39,898 bases of DNA from Clostridiales bacterium. GTDB taxonomy: Bacteria; Bacillota; Clostridia; Saccharofermentanales; Saccharofermentanaceae. The translations under genes were made by a program, and so were the position numbers. This document shows positions 7,343 to 16,076 of the stretch, one piece after another. Position 1 is the first letter of the stretch; each line of letters opens with the position of its first letter. The stretch is from NCBI GenBank assembly GCA_017615755.1, contig JAFZZM010000071.1:1-39898 (forward strand), in the 5' to 3' direction. Below the pieces are notes generated by a model. That model did not search any database, was not told the origin of the DNA, and worked only from the letters and a program-made list of their open reading frames with translations.

Positions 7343-8455
7343 GTGAAGAGAATTCCACTTTTGAAGATTCTTTCTACAGTATTGGTCGTATCTCTTTTGG
7401 CTTTTTCCTGTTCCTCTTGCAAAAAATCCGAGACTACGGCGAAGACCCGGGTAACAACGAAAGAAGAGGATGATGAGGAAGAAACGACGAAGAAGACTAC
7501 ACAGGCAACAGCGCCTTCGCCGACACTTGATGTTTTTTCTCTTGATCAGTTTATTAGTGACGGAAGTCTTTTTGCAGAGGATGTAATCGTTCCTACTCCG
7601 ACTCCGATTCCTGTCGAGCAGAAGCCACTCGGCCTGGAGAATAACGGAAAGGGTTATTACAGCGGTCCGCTTGAGAACGTTACTGTTATTGATAATGAGT
7701 TCTTCCGTTATACGATTTTCAATGTCGAGAAAGACGATGAGCATTACTACGTCAACGGCGAGTTTGAGAATAAGTCGGATGTGGCTTTCGGACTTCGTTT
7801 CAAGAATCCGACGGTTGAGAATGAGACGAATTCTTTCCAGTTCTATCTGGATGAACCTATCGCTCCGCATACAACTATTCCTGATACAACGGATTTTGCC
7901 AAGTGCGTAAAGAATTATTCGGGTCAGGATCTCACGAGGATCTCTTTCCTGCTTCTGGCGACGGATCCGGAAGGACAAGGAACGATCATTCCTATCTCGG
8001 AATCGAAGACGAACTATGTGCTTGTAAATCTTTTCCCACAGGGTGAGGATGCTTTCGTATATCAGGAATCAGCGTTGCCGGATACTGCCGATATTGTGGT
8101 TGATACAGAAGGCGCTCTCCTTAGTATCGATAGTTTTGATCTGACTTCAGATCTGCTGGTCATCCACTATTCTTTCCGGAATAAGACCGGTGACTATCTG
8201 CAGTTCAAGTTAAAGGATGAGACGATCATGGTCGATGACACGGTATTTGATGAAGTCGGCCATCAGTCGGTATATATTGCTCCGTACAGTACTTTGTCCG
8301 ATTATTTCAGCATCCGTCTTGAAAGATTTGATAAAGTGAAGCTGGATCCGAAGAATGCTAAGTCTATCACTCTTCCTGTCATTGCCAATTCTCTGACAGA
8401 TGAGATCAAGACGCTGTGGGAGAGAATGGTCAAGGCCGAGATCGAGTTCGGTTAA
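7343..8455 (+). CDS. Putative lipoprotein with two Ig-like repeats, function unknown
   Basis: A 370-residue protein starting at GTG 7343. GGAGG (7331-7335) is 7 bases upstream, and starting there puts a signal peptide at the very N-terminus; the open frame extends further upstream to 7283 but without a ribosome site. A basic start (VKRIPLLK), a hydrophobic core and SLLAFSCSSCKK suggest a lipoprotein signal, though the lipobox (AFSC) is not classical. A Thr/Glu/Pro-rich linker (about 30-95) leads to two similar beta-rich segments (about 105-225 and 235-345). They share patterns such as hYxxFxNK and IAPxxTxxD and resemble small Ig-like domains of Clostridial lipoproteins. I cannot name a family. 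Probably surface-exposed and expressed from its own promoter. Confidence 0.72.
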   Translation: MKRIPLLKILSTVLVVSLLAFSCSSCKKSETTAKTRVTTKEEDDEEETTKKTTQATAPSPTLDVFSLDQFISDGSLFAEDVIVPTPTPIPVEQKPLGLENNGKGYYSGPLENVTVIDNEFFRYTIFNVEKDDEHYYVNGEFENKSDVAFGLRFKNPTVENETNSFQFYLDEPIAPHTTIPDTTDFAKCVKNYSGQDLTRISFLLLATDPEGQGTIIPISESKTNYVLVNLFPQGEDAFVYQESALPDTADIVVDTEGALLSIDSFDLTSDLLVIHYSFRNKTGDYLQFKLKDETIMVDDTVFDEVGHQSVYIAPYSTLSDYFSIRLERFDKVKLDPKNAKSITLPVIANSLTDEIKTLWERMVKAEIEFG

Positions 8456-8506
8456 TGAGAATTAGACAGATATTACTAAGACAATAAAGACAAAGGAATT
8501 GGAAAC

Positions 8507-9658
8507 ATGGGATTATTTGACAGAAAAAAGGGTAAGCCGGAAGGCGAGAATAATGAGGAGAAGATTTCCGTAAAAAAGGAGGGGATCTTCCCGATCACAA
8601 GTGTGGTCATTGAAGATGTTCTTTCTTTGACTGCTGCTGAAGTATCCGTTATCGGTAATGTCCGGGGCGGTACGATCCGGGTCGGTGATACATTCTATCT
8701 TCTCGGCCGAGCAGGGAAGAGCATCAAGACTTCCGTTGTACGTATTGAGGATACGATGTTGCAGAAGGTGCCGGCTGCAGAAGAGGGAACCAATGCTTCT
8801 ATGGTGCTTGAAGGACTGAAGATGGCGGATATCGAGAAGTATGACGTTCTTTCTTCCGTGAACTGTATGGGTGCAAAAGAAGATGATCCGAAGGATGTTG
8901 TGAATCCGTATCTGACCGCGATGCTTCGCGAGGTAAAGGAAGACGAGCACATTCAGAATAAGGATTTCATGGGACGTCTTATTGGTTATATGGCAGAAGA
9001 GGCTCTTCTGATCACTCCTATGATGCACGATCCGAATGATAGTAACGGTAAGGTCGGTCTGGCGCTTCTGCGTAATGGGGATAAGACATTCCTTCCGGCA
9101 TTTACGGATTCCTATGAATTTGAAAAAGCACAGGGCATTGCCGAGAAACTGATCCAGCCACTTGACTTTAACAAGGCGAAGGAGATCATCGATGGTGCAA
9201 AGTGTGATGGTCTGGCACTGAATCCGTCTACAGAAGGCTTTGTTGTTCCAAAAGAATTACTTCAGGTCATTGCCCATCAGAAGAAGAATATCGAGAATAA
9301 TCTCCGTGAGCAGAAGATCAATAAAGATGAGAAACTGATGCTTGCGATCCCGAAAGAAGGCATGGAGCCGAAGGAACTTTACGATGCGGTAAGAGGATAC
9401 TTCGAGACAGAACCTCGCGTACAGAGAGCCTGGTATGGTGTGATGGTTTATCCGGAAACACAGAAGCGTTCTCATCTGATCATTGTAGATACTTTGGAAG
9501 AAGATCAGGATATCTTCGGTGGTATCGGCCGCGTGGCCAGAGAGTTTGTAGGTGATATGCAGTTGAACATGCAGACCCACCAGCGCGTCGGTGATAATAT
9601 GACAGACAAACTGCAGCTTTTCTATGAAAGAAAAGAGAATATTACGATCGTTAAGTGA
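8507..9658 (+). CDS. SseB-family protein with an N-terminal EF-Tu domain II-like module
   Basis: A 383-residue cytoplasmic protein. After a charged start, residues about 31-118 look like the beta barrel of domain II of translational GTPases: V.GNVRGGTIRVGDTFYLLG, then LEGLKMADIEKYDVLSS, matching the G.V..G.i..GD and gi...di..GdvL signatures. No GTPase domain precedes it. Residues about 125-250 match the SseB N-terminal domain (TFLPAFTD and GLALNPSTEGFVV). Residues about 275-380 match the SseB C-terminal domain. SseB-type proteins are of unknown biochemical role; E. coli SseB was linked to serine sensitivity. A weak AAGGA precedes the ATG by about 10 bases. It converges with tmRNA across a shared hairpin. 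The fusion is clear by pattern; the function is unknown. Confidence 0.75.
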   Translation: MGLFDRKKGKPEGENNEEKISVKKEGIFPITSVVIEDVLSLTAAEVSVIGNVRGGTIRVGDTFYLLGRAGKSIKTSVVRIEDTMLQKVPAAEEGTNASMVLEGLKMADIEKYDVLSSVNCMGAKEDDPKDVVNPYLTAMLREVKEDEHIQNKDFMGRLIGYMAEEALLITPMMHDPNDSNGKVGLALLRNGDKTFLPAFTDSYEFEKAQGIAEKLIQPLDFNKAKEIIDGAKCDGLALNPSTEGFVVPKELLQVIAHQKKNIENNLREQKINKDEKLMLAIPKEGMEPKELYDAVRGYFETEPRVQRAWYGVMVYPETQKRSHLIIVDTLEEDQDIFGGIGRVAREFVGDMQLNMQTHQRVGDNMTDKLQLFYERKENITIVK

Positions 9659-9680
9659 TCGGGTTTTTGATGAGAATAAG

Positions 9681-9712
9681 AAAGGCCATTCCGATAAGGA
9701 ATGGCCTTTTTC
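9681..9712 (+). terminator. Intrinsic terminator of the SseB-like gene
   Basis: A 12-base perfect stem, AAAGGCCATTCC (9681-9692) with GGAATGGCCTTT (9698-9709), a GATAA loop and a U-run. It lies between the convergent SseB-like gene and tmRNA. Its opposite strand ends in a weaker T-rich run, so it may also end the tmRNA transcript. Confidence 0.9.
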
Positions 9713-9721
9713 ATTTGGTGT

Positions 9722-10100
9722 TGGTGGAGGCGAGGAGAATCGAACTCCTGTCCGAAACCACGTCAACAAAGACATCTCCGGGTGCAGTTCGTGTTTGGAG
9801 TATTCCCCTTGAAGGCGATCCCACGAACAGGAAACCCTCTCCGGTAGCTTCATAGGTGCGTCTCCGGCGCAAAGCTTTGCCGAAAACGTTGTCTTGTTTA
9901 ACCTGCCGGCAAGTAAGGTCTGTCATCTGACATCTCCGATCCGATCGACAGATAGAACGGGGAGATGGTAGCTAGATTAAGCAGCTACGAGATTGTTGTT
10001 GTTTGCAATTACTTGCATTTCTCGTTTTTTTAAGAGGCCAACGAGAATCCTCTACCCGCTTTCTAAGTCTCCACGACCCCGTCGAAACCAGTGCGCCCCC
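9722..10100 (-). ncRNA. ssrA: Transfer-messenger RNA (tmRNA)
   Basis: A 379-base gene on the minus strand that rescues stalled ribosomes with SmpB. The 5' end GGGGGCG (from 10100 downward) pairs with CGCCTCC before an encoded CCA at 9722-9724, giving a 7-pair acceptor stem with one G-U. A T-arm (AGGAG, TTCGATT, CTCCT) lies beside it and the conserved GGTTTCGACGGGG follows the 5' stem. The tag frame at 9977-10006 reads ANNNNLVAA then stop. Standard tRNA and tmRNA features are all present and no gene frame crosses it credibly. smpB is not in the window. It has its own promoter just upstream. Confidence 0.97.
9977..10006 (-). other. tmRNA proteolysis-tag reading frame (ANNNNLVAA)
   Basis: GCA resume codon at 10004-10006 followed by four Asn codons, CTC, GTA, GCT, GCT and TAA at 9977-9979. 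The upstream GTAATT before GCA is where the resume-codon determinant lies in other tmRNAs. The tag ends in VAA rather than the usual LAA. Confidence 0.85.
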
Positions 10101-10135
10101 AAATACAATCTCTCTTTTGGGTTATATGATTGAAG

Positions 10136-10164
10136 AGTATACATGATAAAAAACCTGTTTTCAA
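10136..10164 (-). promoter_or_regulatory. Promoter of tmRNA
   Basis: On the minus strand, TTGAAA (10159-10164), a 17-base spacer and TATACT (10136-10141). This predicts a leader of roughly 30 bases before the mature 5' end at 10100, which RNase P would remove. Confidence 0.7.
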
Positions 10165-10198
10165 GAGTTTGCTTGTTCATGGGAATAGCCTGTTGGTA

Positions 10199-10204
10199 TA
10201 TAAT
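10199..10204 (+). promoter_or_regulatory. Candidate -10 box for the GH3 gene
   Basis: Perfect TATAAT about 40 bases upstream of the GH3 ATG. The best -35 at 17 bases (TTCATG, 10176-10181) is weak. Confidence 0.45.
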
Positions 10205-10245
10205 GAAAAAGAACAATCGAATCGTATTCGTAGTGAGGAATAAGT

Positions 10246-12702
10246 ATGGCTTCTGATTTCGTAAATAAACTCATGCATTCCCTTTCTGCCAAGCAGAAAG
10301 CTTCTCTTTGTTCAGGTAGTGATTTCTGGCATACACGCCGGCTTCCACTGAATAATATTCCTTCGATCATGATGACGGATGGTCCGCATGGTCTTCGTAA
10401 AATGGAGACTGTAGGCGGCAGCGGATCGGGAATGGGTGCGAGCCGTGAAGCGACTTGCTTCCCACCGGCGTCCACCACGGCGAATTCTTTTGACGAGAAA
10501 CTGATGGAAGCTATTGGTCAGGCGATCGCAGAAGAGGCGATCGACCAGGATGTAGCGATCGTGCTGGGTCCGGCGATCAATATCAAGCGTTCTCCGCTTT
10601 GTGGAAGAAACTTCGAATATGTATCGGAAGATCCGCTTGTTGCCGGTAAGATGGGTGCCGCTCTCGTGCGTGGTGTCCAGAGCCGTGGCATCGGTACTTC
10701 CGTAAAGCACTTTGCGGCGAACAGCCAGGAACGTTCGCGTCTGATAAATGATTCTATCGTAGATGAGCGAGCACTGCGCGAGATCTATCTGCGTGCTTTT
10801 GAGACAGTAGTTAAAGAAGCAAAGCCGTCTACCATCATGGCAGCATATAACCGTCTGAATGGTACATACTGCTGCGAGAGCAGAAGACTCCTTACGGAGA
10901 TCCTGCGTGATGAGTGGGGATTCGATGGCGTGGTCATGAGCGACTGGGGTGCGACGAATAACCGACTGGATGGTCTGGCTGCAGGTCTTGATCTCGAAAT
11001 GCCGTCATCGGCGGGAGAGAGAAACCGTCAGATCGCGGAGGCCGTGGAATCCGGAAAACTTCCGCAGACGCTTCTGGACAGAAGTGCCGAGCGCCTTCTT
11101 TCTATGATCGAAAAAGGATTGAATAAACCGCAGCCGACTTCGTCTCCGTATCAGAACAATATGCAGCTGGCACGCCAGGCTTTTGAAGAGTCAGCGGTGC
11201 TTCTCAAGAATGACGGACTGCTTCCGATCGCATCCGGAAAGAGCATCGCAGTGCTCGGCGCAATGTGTAAGAATACAAGATTCCAGGGCGGTGGCAGTTC
11301 GCATATCAATCCGGTCCACGTTGCACACGCTTTCCAGAGTTTCTCGACCGGAAGTGAGAACTTCATCTATGAACCCGGTTATGATCTTGATAAAGACGAA
11401 GTGGATGAGAAGCTTTTGCAGGCGGCTGTCGATGCAGCGAAAGATAAAGATGTTGTTGTCATTTTCGTTGGTCTTCCGGATAGATTTGAAAGTGAGTCGT
11501 TTGACAGAAAACACATGCAGCTTCCTAAATCGCATCAGCGGCTTATCGATGAGGTAGTGAGAAAAAACAGTAATGTCTGCGTTGTTCTTTATGCGGGTTC
11601 TCCGGTCGAGATGCCTTGGATCGCGCAGGTCAAGGCTGTCCTGATGGCTTATCTGCCTGGCCAGGAGGGTGCAGGTGCCATTCCGGATATCCTTTATGGT
11701 AAGGTCAATCCTTCCGGTAAACTTGCGGAAACATTCCCGATCCAGCTTGCAGATACGCCGTCGTTCCTCAATTTTGGTGACTCCCATCAGACGCTTTACA
11801 GTGAGAGCGTTTTCGTCGGATACCGCTATTACGATTCGGCAAACATGCCGGTGCTTTTCCCGTTTGGACACGGTCTGTCGTATTCCAAGTTCTCATACGG
11901 TGAGATCCGGTTTAGTGATCCGCAGTTGGAAGAGAGCGAGACACTTACTGTTTTGATCGATGTTACGAATATCAGTGAGATCGATGGTAAAGAAGTCGTG
12001 CAGCTCTATGTTGCACCACCGAAATCGGCGATCTTCAAACCTGTGCATGAGCTTCGTGCCTTCAAGAAGGTCTTTATCCAGCGAGGAGAGACCAGGACGG
12101 TCGAATTCACGCTCGACAGAAGAGCTTTTGCCTACTATAACGTACAGATCGGAGACTGGCACGTCGAGAGCGGAAAGTACGAGATCCAGATCGGTGCTTC
12201 TTCGAGAGATATCCGTGCACGTCGTGAATTTGATGTGGTGTCGAATAATCCGACGGCGCCGGTACCGGATTACCGTGCACTTGCCCCGCACTATTACAAT
12301 CTGACGGCAGAGACGAAGATCTTCGAGAAGAGACAGTTTGAAGCCGTCTATGGTCGTGAGATCAAGGAAGAAAAACCGCCGAAGAAGGGCGAGTATTCGT
12401 TGAACTCGACTGTGGAAGAAATCCGGAATGCCGGACTTGTCGGAAAGCTGATATATAAGATCACGATGTTCGGCACCCGTCGTTCGAATAAACAGGAAGG
12501 TGTACCGGAAGACCAGAAGAGAATGATGGAAGTCATGACGAAAGAGATGCCACTTCGTACTCTGGCAAGTTTCAGCCAGGGAAGAATCTCGATCGAGCAG
12601 ATGGAAGCGTATATCCTCATGATGAACGGCCATTTCTTTAAAGGACTCTGGGCGCTGAAGAAGGCGAGAAAGAGAAAGAAGGGACTGGATAAGCCGGACT
12701 GA
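10246..12702 (+). CDS. Glycoside hydrolase family 3 beta-glycosidase
   Basis: An 818-residue enzyme without a signal peptide, so probably cytoplasmic and acting on imported oligosaccharides. The GH3 N-terminal barrel shows MTDGPHGLR, GRNFEYVSEDP, KHFAANSQE (Lys154, His155) and the nucleophile motif VMSDWGA (Asp233). The C-terminal alpha/beta sandwich shows GGGSSHINP and ESFDR (Glu417 is the candidate acid/base). A fibronectin-III-like domain (about 550-660) includes ELRAFKKVFIQRGETRTV. A basic extension of about 120 residues follows, seen in many Clostridial GH3 proteins. GAGGA lies 6 bases before the ATG. Beta-glucosidase or beta-xylosidase activity is likely, but the substrate cannot be fixed from sequence. 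The next gene is a LacZ-like protein with its own candidate promoter. Confidence 0.92.
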   Translation: MASDFVNKLMHSLSAKQKASLCSGSDFWHTRRLPLNNIPSIMMTDGPHGLRKMETVGGSGSGMGASREATCFPPASTTANSFDEKLMEAIGQAIAEEAIDQDVAIVLGPAINIKRSPLCGRNFEYVSEDPLVAGKMGAALVRGVQSRGIGTSVKHFAANSQERSRLINDSIVDERALREIYLRAFETVVKEAKPSTIMAAYNRLNGTYCCESRRLLTEILRDEWGFDGVVMSDWGATNNRLDGLAAGLDLEMPSSAGERNRQIAEAVESGKLPQTLLDRSAERLLSMIEKGLNKPQPTSSPYQNNMQLARQAFEESAVLLKNDGLLPIASGKSIAVLGAMCKNTRFQGGGSSHINPVHVAHAFQSFSTGSENFIYEPGYDLDKDEVDEKLLQAAVDAAKDKDVVVIFVGLPDRFESESFDRKHMQLPKSHQRLIDEVVRKNSNVCVVLYAGSPVEMPWIAQVKAVLMAYLPGQEGAGAIPDILYGKVNPSGKLAETFPIQLADTPSFLNFGDSHQTLYSESVFVGYRYYDSANMPVLFPFGHGLSYSKFSYGEIRFSDPQLEESETLTVLIDVTNISEIDGKEVVQLYVAPPKSAIFKPVHELRAFKKVFIQRGETRTVEFTLDRRAFAYYNVQIGDWHVESGKYEIQIGASSRDIRARREFDVVSNNPTAPVPDYRALAPHYYNLTAETKIFEKRQFEAVYGREIKEEKPPKKGEYSLNSTVEEIRNAGLVGKLIYKITMFGTRRSNKQEGVPEDQKRMMEVMTKEMPLRTLASFSQGRISIEQMEAYILMMNGHFFKGLWALKKARKRKKGLDKPD

Positions 12703-12781
12703 GCCTTTCCACAATGTGACAGAATGTTTCGATGACTTCTTCAAAATGAAATCTGTCTGATACATGCCCGGTTTGATGAAA

Positions 12782-12790
12782 TGCTACAAT
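12782..12790 (+). promoter_or_regulatory. Candidate extended -10 promoter of the LacZ-like gene
   Basis: TGCTACAAT fits TGnTAnAAT and lies about 40 bases upstream of ATG 12831. No good -35 is visible. Confidence 0.4.
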
Positions 12791-12830
12791 ACTCTTAACA
12801 AAGTATGTGAAATTATGCTTGGAGAGTACT

Positions 12831-15800
12831 ATGGCGCAGATACCTGCACAAGGATATTTCTATCCTTATGATTCGATTGACGAGCTCTACTGCGAGAAAC
12901 AGCAGCCGGAGTTCGGACAGGTAAAGTCGCTTTGGAAGCTTGAACTTCCGAAGTGGAAGTTTTTCCATGCGCGTTCGAAAGAAGAGCTCCCGGCAGATTT
13001 CATGAGCCTCGAATATAACGATGACAACTGGGATATCATTGACGTCCCGAGTGTCTGGCAGCAGGAAGGATACGGTTATCCGAGCGAACTGGTTTATGAG
13101 AAGAATGCACTTCTTGCCAAGCGTACCAGTCGTCTGCAGCAGAGACTGGCTGACAGTGTTGCAACGGAAAATGACAACGAAGTCGGTGTCTATCGTGTCT
13201 GGATCAATCTTCCGGAACAGTATATTTCACGATTTGTGTACTTTGTAACAGACGGTATCGTCGGACGTTACAAGCTCTATGTCAACGGACAGAATGCCTC
13301 TTCTTCGAGAAGTACTTTCTCTACGACAAAATGTCTGTTGAACGATATGATCCATGAGGGTAATAATCTGATCGTACTGCAGGTCTATCGCTTTGATAAG
13401 AACCAGCATGACAAGATCATGCGCGCGCAGGGTGCTTTTGGATTCTCCGGATTATTCCGTATGCCGAGTATTGTTGCGGAATCTCCGATCGAGATCGCTT
13501 CTTTGAGACTTACATCCACATGGCTTACAGATACGCTCGCAAGAGACGTTGTCCCGAAGACGGCGCTTATCTCGAGCCTGTATCACACCAATATTTCGGA
13601 CAGTGAGACTGACCGTGAAAAAGAGATCCTTCCTAATGCGGATATCCGAAATGATGTCGGCATGAATATCCAGGTGGAACTTCGTAATCATCTGGAATAC
13701 GACTATGAAGTCACGGTCAACTGCAGATTGATGGAGGCCAGGGAAGAGTATGATCTTTATAACCTGCCTGAGCATCGTCTTACCCAGCGAAAAGAACTTA
13801 CGGATCTTATCCCGAAACAGGGCGTGAAGATCCTGGGTACGGAGTTTTATGCTAAACTCGTTCTGCCCTGGACGGATCAGACGCCGAATCTTTACGACAT
13901 CATTATCGAAGTGAAGAATAAGAAGGATGAAGTGATCTGTGTTAAGAAGCAGCGTTTCGGCTTCAGGACCGTTTCTTATTCAGAAGACGTGATCCATATT
14001 AACGATATTGCCGTTCCGCTTCATGGCGTAAAGTATTACGAGTTCGATCCGGAAAATGGTATTTCCGTTCCGCTTGAGCGCTACCGTCAGGACATCCTCA
14101 TGATGAAGCGTGCGAACATCAATACCATCTTTGTCATGCATCATCCGACCGATCCGAGATTCTTCGATCTTTGTGATCAGTACGGTATGTATGTAATCGT
14201 ACAGAGTGCGGCCGCCGTGCTTCCGCTTACGGTATACTCCCTGATCAATCACCCGTGTATCATCATGTGGTCGATGACAGGTAAGAAGTTCGAAGAGAAC
14301 GCATATATGGAAGTTAAAGAGAAGATCTCCACATTCGATGCCAAGCGGCCGCTGTACTGCGAGATCGACCGTTATGGAAGAGTTTCGGATCTGCCTCCGT
14401 TCCCGAACCGCGCAGGAATGCTTTTCGGTGAGTGGTGTGACCTGTGCCTCAACCGCCCGTATCTGCGTCGTAAACTGAAGAATGATAAAGTGCTTTTCGA
14501 TTCGATCATTGCACGTCCGCGTCGTCCGGAAGACCAGATGGATCTGAAGTATATCCATCAGGGTGACCTGGTCGAATATGCCGAGCAGATCGGTGTTTCC
14601 ATTGCGCAGGGTATCGTGGATGCCAACCGTAATCCGCACCCGATCTTCTACGAAGTTAAGAAGCAGTGTGAGAGCATCAAGATATTCTCGTCTGCGGAGA
14701 ACCCGGCGAACCTGACTATCCATAATGTTCAGCAGTTCGGTTATACTCCTTCGATGGTACTGCACTGGCAGCTTCTTCTCGGAGGATTGCGCCTGACCGG
14801 TGGTTCCGGTGTAGTTCCGCCGATATCTGCACTGGGAAACCGCGAGATGCAGTTCCCGTTCAATGTGAATGAATTCATCTCTCCGTCCTGGTGGAGACTT
14901 TATCCGAAGGCGAATGAGATCTATCAGCAGGCTGTTTGCAAAGAACTTGTCCTGGATATTCATCTGACTCTTGAAAAGGATACGCTCTATGCCAGAGCCG
15001 GTCATGAGGTCGCTTTCTATCAGCAGGTCCTTCTTGATGAAGTCTGTGATCCGACAAAGCAGGATGAGGTATTCGAGGATAATTATCTGAGCTCTGAAGA
15101 AGCGAAGACAAGGATCATCGATGCATCTGCCCGTGACAATGCGCTTGCCGTAAAGACGGAAGAGAATAAGGTCGAGATCCTGACTGCCCCGGCATTCATC
15201 TATGCACGTGCCGGCGCGGTGACATATGGTTTCAGCAGACAGGAGGGTGGTCTTTGTTCCATCCGTGTGAATGGTACGGAGTACTTCGACGGACTCTTGA
15301 TCCCGAGCTTCTATCGTGCCGCGACAAATATCGACCGTGCGGATAAGTCATATGTACTTTCGCAAACGGTATTCTCTCATGAGACTGACTGGAGAACGAT
15401 CCAGAGCGATATCAGATTTGAAAGCAGTCATTATGAGATGGATGGAAAAGATTTCCGTCTTATCTGTAAATACAAATCGTCCGGTATGCGTGGTCCGCTT
15501 CTGGTAGATTATCGTGTCCGTCCGGATGGCGTACTCTCCGCAGGACTGAGTTTTGTTCCGAAGTTCGATCTTGTCCGTTACGGTTTCCGCGTACCGATCT
15601 ATCCCGAAGAAATGATCGGCTGGTATGGACGCGGTAATGGTGAATCCTATGTTGACCGTAAAGAGTCGCAGTGTATCGGCTGGTTTACTTCTCTGGATTC
15701 GCCTTTGTACCACGAATATGCCCGACCGTCTGAAAACGGCGGACATGCGGATACGCGAGTACTGGTTCTCCAGCATGAGAATTCGCAGGGGATCAAGGTA

Positions 15801-16025
15801 TATAAAGATAAGCAGGAACCATTCTCGTTCTCCTGTATTCCATATGTTCCGGAAGATCTTGACGATTACTCGCATCAGGAACTGATCCCGATCGAAAACG
15901 AGAAACACTTATATATCGACTTCTATATGAAAGGTATCGAGCGAAGTCCGGATGTGGTATCAAAGCACGGACTCGGAAAGAACGTCCGGTACGAACAAAC
16001 TATCAATATTGCTCCAAAGTTCTAA
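12831..16025 (+). CDS. LacZ-like glycoside hydrolase family 2 protein with altered active site
   Basis: A 1064-residue protein covering the full E. coli LacZ layout. The sugar-binding domain has VPSVWQQEGYG and GVYRVWINLP, followed by Ig-like domains, a TIM barrel (about 390-620) and the C-terminal small-chain domain (FSRQEGGLCSI, YRAATNIDR and EMIGWYGRGNGESY). ATG 12831 is chosen over an in-frame GTG at 12807 because GGAG is 6 bases upstream. Active-site motifs have drifted. LacZ WSLGNES reads WSMTGKK, so Asn460 and acid/base Glu461 become Gly484 and Lys485. GVNRHEH reads GVKYYEF, losing His357, and VVDEAN reads VIVQSA. A Glu (534, in LFGEW) remains at the nucleophile position and His438 at the LacZ His391 position. 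It has no signal peptide. Beta-galactosidase activity is doubtful; a binding or regulatory role is possible. Confidence 0.85.
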   Translation: MAQIPAQGYFYPYDSIDELYCEKQQPEFGQVKSLWKLELPKWKFFHARSKEELPADFMSLEYNDDNWDIIDVPSVWQQEGYGYPSELVYEKNALLAKRTSRLQQRLADSVATENDNEVGVYRVWINLPEQYISRFVYFVTDGIVGRYKLYVNGQNASSSRSTFSTTKCLLNDMIHEGNNLIVLQVYRFDKNQHDKIMRAQGAFGFSGLFRMPSIVAESPIEIASLRLTSTWLTDTLARDVVPKTALISSLYHTNISDSETDREKEILPNADIRNDVGMNIQVELRNHLEYDYEVTVNCRLMEAREEYDLYNLPEHRLTQRKELTDLIPKQGVKILGTEFYAKLVLPWTDQTPNLYDIIIEVKNKKDEVICVKKQRFGFRTVSYSEDVIHINDIAVPLHGVKYYEFDPENGISVPLERYRQDILMMKRANINTIFVMHHPTDPRFFDLCDQYGMYVIVQSAAAVLPLTVYSLINHPCIIMWSMTGKKFEENAYMEVKEKISTFDAKRPLYCEIDRYGRVSDLPPFPNRAGMLFGEWCDLCLNRPYLRRKLKNDKVLFDSIIARPRRPEDQMDLKYIHQGDLVEYAEQIGVSIAQGIVDANRNPHPIFYEVKKQCESIKIFSSAENPANLTIHNVQQFGYTPSMVLHWQLLLGGLRLTGGSGVVPPISALGNREMQFPFNVNEFISPSWWRLYPKANEIYQQAVCKELVLDIHLTLEKDTLYARAGHEVAFYQQVLLDEVCDPTKQDEVFEDNYLSSEEAKTRIIDASARDNALAVKTEENKVEILTAPAFIYARAGAVTYGFSRQEGGLCSIRVNGTEYFDGLLIPSFYRAATNIDRADKSYVLSQTVFSHETDWRTIQSDIRFESSHYEMDGKDFRLICKYKSSGMRGPLLVDYRVRPDGVLSAGLSFVPKFDLVRYGFRVPIYPEEMIGWYGRGNGESYVDRKESQCIGWFTSLDSPLYHEYARPSENGGHADTRVLVLQHENSQGIKVYKDKQEPFSFSCIPYVPEDLDDYSHQELIPIENEKHLYIDFYMKGIERSPDVVSKHGLGKNVRYEQTINIAPKF

Positions 16026-16041
16026 TTTCACTATATGATCT

Positions 16042-16074
16042 GGGCTCTTAAGAGAAATCTTGAGAGCCCTTTTC
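16042..16074 (+). terminator. Intrinsic terminator of the LacZ-like gene
   Basis: GGGCTCTTAA and TTGAGAGCCC form a 10-base stem with one G-U pair, followed by TTTTC. It sits between the convergent LacZ-like gene and rluF. The opposite strand lacks a U-run. Confidence 0.75.
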
Positions 16075-16076
16075 AA

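Noticed and set aside
9624..9855. Short plus-strand frames running across the tmRNA 3' end
   Set aside because: They cross a terminator and a certain tmRNA gene and have no recognisable product.
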